This document shows positions 58,968 through 64,000 of a DNA stretch of 64,000 nt, one piece after another. Source of the stretch: Cyclobacterium sp. (GTDB taxonomy: Bacteria > Bacteroidota > Bacteroidia > Cytophagales > Cyclobacteriaceae); assembly GCF_014762705.1 (NCBI RefSeq), contig NZ_JABURL010000065.1:38833-102832 (forward strand), given 5' to 3'. Each line of letters starts with the position of its first letter. Position 1 is the first letter of the stretch. The notes beneath the pieces are model-generated. The model had not been told where the DNA came from. It saw only the letters and a list, made by a program, of their open reading frames with translations, and ran no database searches. Both the position numbers and the translations under genes were made by a program.

Positions 58968-61613
58968 ATGTCAAACAAACTTAGTTCCGTCATCTACCAA
59001 TACAGACACTATAAGGCTGATCAGGTGCTTACCCATACCCAGCTAAACGAGACCATAGCCTACTTTGAAGATCAGGACCGGCTCACACGTATGGCCCTGT
59101 TTGGTGTAGGCATCCTCCATGGTCTGCAAATCGAGTTGGACGAGTCTTCTGAAGCGACTCAACTTATCATTCGCCAGGGAGTTGGAATTACTACCGATGG
59201 TGATTTGATTTTACTGCATCAGGCCCTAACCGAAACCCAACCCAAAGAGAAAAACATTGGCATAGATCAACTCACATTTACCCATTTCAGGGGATATGAA
59301 GATGAAAATGCCAGGTATAGTCCTTATTTTTTTCCTGAAGATGGGCAGGTACCACTGTGGGAAATGTGTCAGGAAAGCGATGAAAATGCCCAGCCATTGG
59401 ATAGTCTCCCCGACTGGCAGGACAAAATCCTGCTCGCCTACCTGGAATGTTACCCCAAACCCCAGGATATATGTGGGGGTATCAATTGTGACAATCAGGG
59501 AGAGGAACAGGTTACCCGGTTGAGGATTTTGATGATGAACGAAGGTGATGTGGAACAGCTTGTCAGTCATGACCCTCTTTTCCTGAGAAAAAGACAGATC
59601 GATGATGTCGTTTCAGCCCTTTCACCGCTTCAACTGCTAAAGGTAGTGCATCAGGAAAGTAATACTTCTTCCCGATTGCAGATAGATCGCTTGTACAGGG
59701 ATGCGATACTGGATGGAAATACCATCGCTGATCTTCAATCAGGTATTCAGGCTATTTTATCCGAATTTGAATTTCTTTTTGAAGATATTCCTTTTGTTAC
59801 GGCATTAAAAGAGGATCTGGATGCTTTATTGGATGCTGTATTTAATTTTGAACAGGATACAGTATATCAATACAACCAGTATCGCTACTTATTGGCCAAA
59901 GATTTGGTTGGAACTTACAATGCATTAATAGCTGAATTGAAAATCTTTAATTCCTGGCCAAATCCAGAAATAGCTGCCTTTCCGAAGCACTTGCTTTTGG
60001 GGAAAATTGCTGATACGTCCTACAGGCATGCTTTTTTTCCTTCTCCTTCCCTGGGCTCAGGAATCCAACAGCTGGAATTGATCAATTCTCTTTTGAAAAA
60101 AACCTATTACCTTCTCGTTTCCTTTGGAATCAGCGGTGGGGAAGGGTTGAGAATCATTCCCAATGGGAATTCATCCTCCAATAGCCGTTTACCTTCTATT
60201 CCATTTTTCTATCAAAACAGCCAGGGCCTTACCACCCATTGGCGATTTAAGGGTAATCCACTCATTTTCAGGTATGATATTGGAAGCAACCCTTTACTGA
60301 TGGAGTATAGTGGAATGGATTCGTATTGGATAGGAGGGCATTTGGGAACAGATGGAGAGCAAACCTACCAGTCGCTGCTGTCAATGGTGAAGCAGTTTGG
60401 ATTGGAGTTTAAAGTATATCATTTTGATTTGTCGGCTACAGATGGAAAATTAAAGAAATTTATGCAATCCCATCCTTCCTGTATAAGTATGGGGGGAGTT
60501 GCCAAATCGGGAACATATATCCTATTGAGTCATCAAAATCAGGTATTTGGGGACTTGTCTCTTTCTTACCGTGTAGTGGATGAGATCAGCCAGTCGGGCC
60601 ATACGCACGTCAAAGTGGCTGCTTGTTCCTATCCCTGGATCAGCACCCTCAAATACCTGAATAATTTATCCAGGAGCCTGAAAGGAAGCCGAAGAAGTAC
60701 CGGGGTGCAACCCGATTTTTACCGTTTGGTGGTCAGGGATTACGAGATCAACGGGCAGCCGATGATCAGCGGACCTGTAACTTTGGACATTCCTTTGGAA
60801 AATATATTTAACCGAAGGATGCATGCCATTACTGAAAGCCTTAATGAGCGTTTTCCAAAGGGATTGGTCTTTGATTACGATGAATCTTTAAAGAGGTTTC
60901 TGATTACAAGACCGTTTGATGATGAGTTCACCATTAGTTTTGCTGATACCACCTTGAATATCAACAGCCCTGTCTATACCTATACTCAGGACGGAATGGA
61001 GAAAACCGACCAGACCTTCAGGCTGGATGCCATTCGTTTCGAGGAGAAAAGATTGTACAGGGAATCTACCTATATGCAGTTGCAGAATGAATTTGCCCCT
61101 GCCAATAAAGATGACGATTATGGAGCGTACAAGGGAAAGTGGCAGGAATGGTACTCGCTTATTGAACGACTCAAAACAGACGCAAGATTTACCGGAACCA
61201 ATAACCCACCCAGAATCCCACAAAGTTATGAAGACCTTCCCGCCTCCCTTAGAAGGATCATCGGGCCAATGAGAAATGAACTGACGAGGACAGGAGTTGC
61301 TCATCAACTTTACCTGACAGGTGATTGGGTGAATGGGAGTTGGGCCAGTATTGAAATGATTGATGACTACAAAAACACAAGCAATACAAATGACTTGATT
61401 TTCCGGTTTTTGAACCTAAGGTCTAAATTACACGAGAAAAAACAAGCCACCAAGGCCTCCCTTTTTGTGGTATTGACCAATGAATCTGATAGAACCCAAA
61501 TAGAAAACCTTATGGAACCCTGGACGGATAAGGCGGATATATATATCGAAGGGCCTCAGATAAGAGGGAGAAGAAGAATTATTGATGGTATTACTGAAAA
61601 ATTAAGATTATGA
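58968..61613 (+). CDS. Unrecognised 881-residue eCIS-locus protein
   Basis: I cannot assign a family. The N terminus (about 1-130: YQYRHYKADQVLTHTQLNETIAYFEDQDRLTRMALFGVGILHGLQIELDE) is a compact mixed domain of the kind seen in structural baseplate proteins. A cysteine cluster occurs near residues 160-175 (LECYPKPQDICGGINC). Residues about 225-345 are helical. The C-terminal 80 residues (IFRFLNLRSKLHEKKQATKASLFVVLTN, YIEGPQIRGRRRI) look like a small alpha/beta domain. Its position between the Pvc12-like and tape-measure genes is where other eCIS loci encode fibres (Pvc13) or baseplate cage proteins; a structural role is inferred. Confidence 0.55.
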   Translation: MSNKLSSVIYQYRHYKADQVLTHTQLNETIAYFEDQDRLTRMALFGVGILHGLQIELDESSEATQLIIRQGVGITTDGDLILLHQALTETQPKEKNIGIDQLTFTHFRGYEDENARYSPYFFPEDGQVPLWEMCQESDENAQPLDSLPDWQDKILLAYLECYPKPQDICGGINCDNQGEEQVTRLRILMMNEGDVEQLVSHDPLFLRKRQIDDVVSALSPLQLLKVVHQESNTSSRLQIDRLYRDAILDGNTIADLQSGIQAILSEFEFLFEDIPFVTALKEDLDALLDAVFNFEQDTVYQYNQYRYLLAKDLVGTYNALIAELKIFNSWPNPEIAAFPKHLLLGKIADTSYRHAFFPSPSLGSGIQQLELINSLLKKTYYLLVSFGISGGEGLRIIPNGNSSSNSRLPSIPFFYQNSQGLTTHWRFKGNPLIFRYDIGSNPLLMEYSGMDSYWIGGHLGTDGEQTYQSLLSMVKQFGLEFKVYHFDLSATDGKLKKFMQSHPSCISMGGVAKSGTYILLSHQNQVFGDLSLSYRVVDEISQSGHTHVKVAACSYPWISTLKYLNNLSRSLKGSRRSTGVQPDFYRLVVRDYEINGQPMISGPVTLDIPLENIFNRRMHAITESLNERFPKGLVFDYDESLKRFLITRPFDDEFTISFADTTLNINSPVYTYTQDGMEKTDQTFRLDAIRFEEKRLYRESTYMQLQNEFAPANKDDDYGAYKGKWQEWYSLIERLKTDARFTGTNNPPRIPQSYEDLPASLRRIIGPMRNELTRTGVAHQLYLTGDWVNGSWASIEMIDDYKNTSNTNDLIFRFLNLRSKLHEKKQATKASLFVVLTNESDRTQIENLMEPWTDKADIYIEGPQIRGRRRIIDGITEKLRL

Positions 61614-61871
61614 AAAGGGACCAATCATACAAATTCCGGATGATGATTGGTCCCTCATGGGCTTCTTTCCTAGTTCCACAGACTTTAATCTCTAATCCAG
61701 TAACTCAACGACTCAACAGTGATGTAAACAACACAGAAAGTGCGCGATTTCCAGACATTTTGACTTCCAGACTGATTCCTATTCCATACTTATTGCCAGT
61801 AAAATAACGCTTAGTCTTACCGACTTTGCAGAAATAAAGATAAAAAATAATTGGCTACGAATCAAAATATT
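61614..61871 (+). other. 258-bp gap within the eCIS operon
   Basis: The only sizeable spacer inside the eCIS operon, which otherwise has gaps of 2 to 33 bases. It starts with the 13-bp hairpin and continues with low-complexity sequence (ACTCAACGACTCAAC near 61706-61720). A 65-codon frame overlaps it but looks non-coding because its first third is the hairpin itself. Confidence 0.6.
61616..61655. terminator. Perfect 13-bp intra-operon hairpin
   Basis: AGGGACCAATCAT (61616-61628) is the exact reverse complement of 61643-61655, with a 14-base loop. It begins 3 bases after the stop of the 881-residue gene and lies 217 bases before the tape-measure ATG. No U-run follows directly, so it may be a processing or attenuation stem rather than a simple terminator. 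Confidence 0.65.
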
Positions 61872-63380
61872 ATGAGTAAAAATAAGACTCATAGCATACA
61901 AAAAGTTCAGGTGGATATTTTCACTTCTTCCATGGATACAGGTAAGTTGATGGAAAGGGACGTGAGGTCTTTTATCCGGGAGAGGATCTTCCCCTTGATC
62001 GAGCAATATCTGGATGAACTGGAAAGCAAACTGGATAATCGTTCTCTTCAAATACCGCTTTTGTCTCTGGAAATTGGTTTCGCCAAAAATGATTTCCCGG
62101 CCATTGCTGACCTGGAAGTTCAAATTAATTCTCAAATGGATGAAGTAATGGAAAAAGTATCCACTATTTCTTACTTAAAGGGTTCTTCTCGGCTGCCTAA
62201 TAAAGCAAATGGGAAATTGAGGGATAATTTACCTGTAGAAAAGTTTTCCCGGGAAAATGAAACAGGGAAGGTCCTGCTTTTGGAAAATGAAAATAAGGAT
62301 TTTCAGGCTTGGATATATTTTTTGGAAAAAGGTGAGCTGCCATGGTGGTACCCTGAAGGTAAGGCAAAAATCAATTTCCAATTCAAAAACTTGAAGCCTT
62401 TTTTGGAAGAAGACTTAAATAAAAATGCTTTATGGCAAAAAATAGCTTCTAATCGGGTGTTTTTTAACCGGCTGCTGTCGCAATATTCCGGCAAAGAGGT
62501 AAGGGAGTTATTATGGTTTATTTTGAGAGATAAAGTACCAATGAGTCTGTTGGATTTTGAGCGTATCAACAAGAAAATATCCAGCGATGAGCAAGAAGTT
62601 TTTTTTCAAATCCTTATCGGGATAAGTCATTATCAGGATAACAAACCTTTTCATGAAATACCCATCGGTAAGTCACTGATAGCAAATGGTATCCCTGATA
62701 AGCTTTTTGCTTTAATTATTGAAATGGTTCAAGATACCCTTAGCAAATCTGAATTAGCCATATGGGGACGGTTTTTCGATAAGTTTAAAAATATTATCGA
62801 AAGCCAAATAGGTTTTCAAGGTGACGATGACTCAGATGCACAGCAAGGAATGATTGATCCTTTGGACAGGAGTCAAAAGATTGATGGAGAAAGCCATTAC
62901 CTTGAACATGCGGGGTTGGTCTTAATACATCCATTTCTGAAGGCATTTTTTAGCGATTGTGGGTTTTTGGATCAGGGAGGTAAACTTATTGAACCTGAAC
63001 TTGCCGTACATACCCTTTATTACCTGGCTAGCAGACAGCTTGCACCATTTGATTTTGAATTGGTTTTTGAGAAATACCTCTGTGGATTGGACATTCATCA
63101 ACCCATACCCAGGGATATCAAATTAAGTAGGGGTATCCGCGAAAAAGCGGCTATGTTATTGGAATCTTTACTGGAAAATTGGAGCAAACTGAAAAATACA
63201 GGTGCAGAGACAGTTCGCAATGAATTTTTGACCCGCAGTGGGAAGCTGGTTTTAGAAGACCATCAGGACCGTTTATTTATTGAGCGGAAAGCCCAGGATG
63301 TTTTATTGGATGGATTACCCTGGAACCTGTCCATTATTAAATTACCCTGGAGAAAAAAATTATTATTGGTGGAATGGTAA
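61872..63380 (+). CDS. eCIS tape-measure protein (CIS_TMP, Pvc14-like)
   Basis: A 502-residue protein. The frame begins with a TTG at 61851; the ATG at 61872 (MSKNKTHSIQKVQVDIFTSS) is preferred. It matches the contractile-injection-system tape-measure family: an N-terminal IQKVQVDIFTSSMDTGKLMERDVRSFIRERIFPLIEQYLDE, a variable middle, and the conserved C terminus LVLIHPFLKAFFSDCGFLD, YLASRQLAPFDFELVFEKYLCGLDIHQPIPRD, WSKLKNTGAETVRNEFLTRSGKLV and LPWNLSIIKLPWRKKLLLVEW. It sets tube length during assembly; 502 residues suggests a fairly short particle. Confidence 0.93.
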   Translation: MSKNKTHSIQKVQVDIFTSSMDTGKLMERDVRSFIRERIFPLIEQYLDELESKLDNRSLQIPLLSLEIGFAKNDFPAIADLEVQINSQMDEVMEKVSTISYLKGSSRLPNKANGKLRDNLPVEKFSRENETGKVLLLENENKDFQAWIYFLEKGELPWWYPEGKAKINFQFKNLKPFLEEDLNKNALWQKIASNRVFFNRLLSQYSGKEVRELLWFILRDKVPMSLLDFERINKKISSDEQEVFFQILIGISHYQDNKPFHEIPIGKSLIANGIPDKLFALIIEMVQDTLSKSELAIWGRFFDKFKNIIESQIGFQGDDDSDAQQGMIDPLDRSQKIDGESHYLEHAGLVLIHPFLKAFFSDCGFLDQGGKLIEPELAVHTLYYLASRQLAPFDFELVFEKYLCGLDIHQPIPRDIKLSRGIREKAAMLLESLLENWSKLKNTGAETVRNEFLTRSGKLVLEDHQDRLFIERKAQDVLLDGLPWNLSIIKLPWRKKLLLVEW

Positions 63381-63392
63381 ACAAAACAAAAA

Positions 63393-64000
63393 ATGAAAAG
63401 GCAGGCAGTCAGAAGGTCTACGGTGGGTATCATTAATCCTGTTTTCCAAAATAAAAAAGGAAACAGTTTCTTTAGGGCTAACGCAGAACGCGCAATGCCT
63501 GCTACTGATAAGGAAGGACTGTTTATTCAGAAGCAGTCAGATGATCATGAAATGGAGGATTCCATGCAAATGGTTCCTGAGGAGGAAAATGAAGAGCAGT
63601 TGATGTCACAGCCTGAGGAAGAAGGGCAGATTCAGGCCGAGGAGGAGGAACAGGTTCAGATGAAGGAAGAGGAGGAACAAGTACAAGCCAAAGAAGAAGA
63701 GGATGAAGTTCAGACGAAAGAAGAAGAGGAAGAGGAAGTCCAGGCTAAAGAGGAGGAACAGATTCAGATGAAGGAAGAAGAGGAGCAGATTCAGGCCAAA
63801 ACTGCAGGGGCAGGAGGCAGGCAAAAACAAGCGGAATTGATGGAGCCGCTTCTGCACCGAAGGAAAGGTGCCGGCAACCCATTGGAAGGTAAGAGCAGAG
63901 AGTTAATGGAACAGGGTTTTGGAGCGGATTTCAGCCAGATAAGGATTCATACAGACGCTGAGTCCCACATCATGAATCAATCCATCCACGCTCAGGCCTT
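63393..64000 (+). CDS. DUF4157 (eCIS core domain) cargo candidate, 3' end cut by window edge
   Basis: The frame runs from an ATG at 63393, 12 bases after the tape-measure stop, to the window end (202 codons). A basic start (MKRQAVRRSTVG) leads into a low-complexity acidic linker, about residues 55-145, made of roughly seven copies of E-E-E-Q-(V/I)-Q-(A/M/T)-K. Then comes the DUF4157 pattern: LLHRRKGAGNPLEGKSRELMEQGFGADFSQIRIHTDAESH near 151-190. DUF4157 is the best known association signal for eCIS-delivered effectors and is often fused to toxins; the expected HExxH part lies beyond the edge. Whether a toxin domain follows cannot be seen. Confidence 0.88.
   Translation, partial: MKRQAVRRSTVGIINPVFQNKKGNSFFRANAERAMPATDKEGLFIQKQSDDHEMEDSMQMVPEEENEEQLMSQPEEEGQIQAEEEEQVQMKEEEEQVQAKEEEDEVQTKEEEEEEVQAKEEEQIQMKEEEEQIQAKTAGAGGRQKQAELMEPLLHRRKGAGNPLEGKSRELMEQGFGADFSQIRIHTDAESHIMNQSIHAQA

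Noticed and set aside
61610..61807. A 65-codon plus-strand frame starting at the ATGA overlap after the 881-residue gene
   Set aside because: Its first third is the perfect inverted repeat and the rest has no recognisable composition or family; it is more likely spacer.
63606..63857. A Leu/Phe-rich minus-strand frame opposite the acidic repeats
   Set aside because: It is only the reverse of the GAG/GAA repeat and mimics a membrane protein by composition.

Overview
The window is chromosomal DNA of a member of the Bacteroidota, most likely order Cytophagales, family Cyclobacteriaceae (Algoriphagus, Cyclobacterium or Echinicola relatives). The grounds are: an arginine pathway with the Bacteroidota-type N-acylornithine carbamoyltransferase, promoters of the TTTG / TAnnTTTG type, few Shine-Dalgarno sites, a TonB-dependent receptor with an N-terminal carboxypeptidase-like domain, tandem exported amidohydrolases, and a Bacteroidota-style extracellular contractile injection system (eCIS). 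The genus is not resolved. No tRNA, rRNA, CRISPR array, transposase or integrase was seen.

Layout. 1-2366: TonB-dependent receptor, cut by the left edge, minus strand. 2.4-5.0 kb: two small conserved genes, an MFS transporter and a small membrane protein; a 16-bp perfect palindrome lies between the divergent genes. 5.0-13.5 kb: a complete arginine operon on the minus strand, transcribed GNAT acyltransferase (argA-like), argG, argC, argD, argF', argB, argE, argH; residue Val90 of ArgF' points to N-succinyl rather than N-acetyl intermediates. 14.0-18.5 kb: an ATP-grasp ligase, a 664-residue protein with a papain-like Cys/His/Asn arrangement, and a divergent alanine-racemase-fold enzyme, a possible uncharacterised peptide or amino-acid modification module. 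18.5-22.6 kb: glycerophosphodiesterase, VOC protein, and metX and metY behind a SAM-I (S-box) riboswitch. 22.6-29.6 kb: PagL-like deacylase, exported subtilase, cysteine desulfurase, moaC, a MobB-like/MobA fusion and a THUMP RNA methyltransferase. 29.8-37.5 kb: exported M28 peptidase, NlpC/P60 lipoprotein and three tandem amidohydrolase-fold proteins, two of which lack the metal-binding HxH. 37.8-44.8 kb: housekeeping genes (PmtA-like methyltransferase, PA0069-type radical SAM, DUF3253, msrA, a DUF6909-like protein) and a KefF/KefC-like pair.

44.8-64 kb: a 620-bp non-coding stretch with several inverted repeats, then a tightly packed plus-strand eCIS locus: Pvc16-like cap protein, an unknown protein, a sheath with a large acidic insertion, two tube proteins, a DUF5908 micro-protein, a LysM tube-associated protein, VgrG-like spike, PAAR tip, gp25, gp47/J, a Pvc12-like protein, an 881-residue unknown, the tape-measure protein, and the start of a DUF4157 (eCIS core domain) cargo candidate cut by the right edge. 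The AAA+ ATPase and further cargo would be expected beyond 64 kb.

Candidates for something undescribed are the 14-18.5 kb three-gene module and the parts of the eCIS locus with no recognised family (46.0-46.9 kb, the sheath insertion, 59.0-61.6 kb, and the intra-operon hairpin at 61.6 kb). All functional statements rest on reading motifs by eye; no database search was run.
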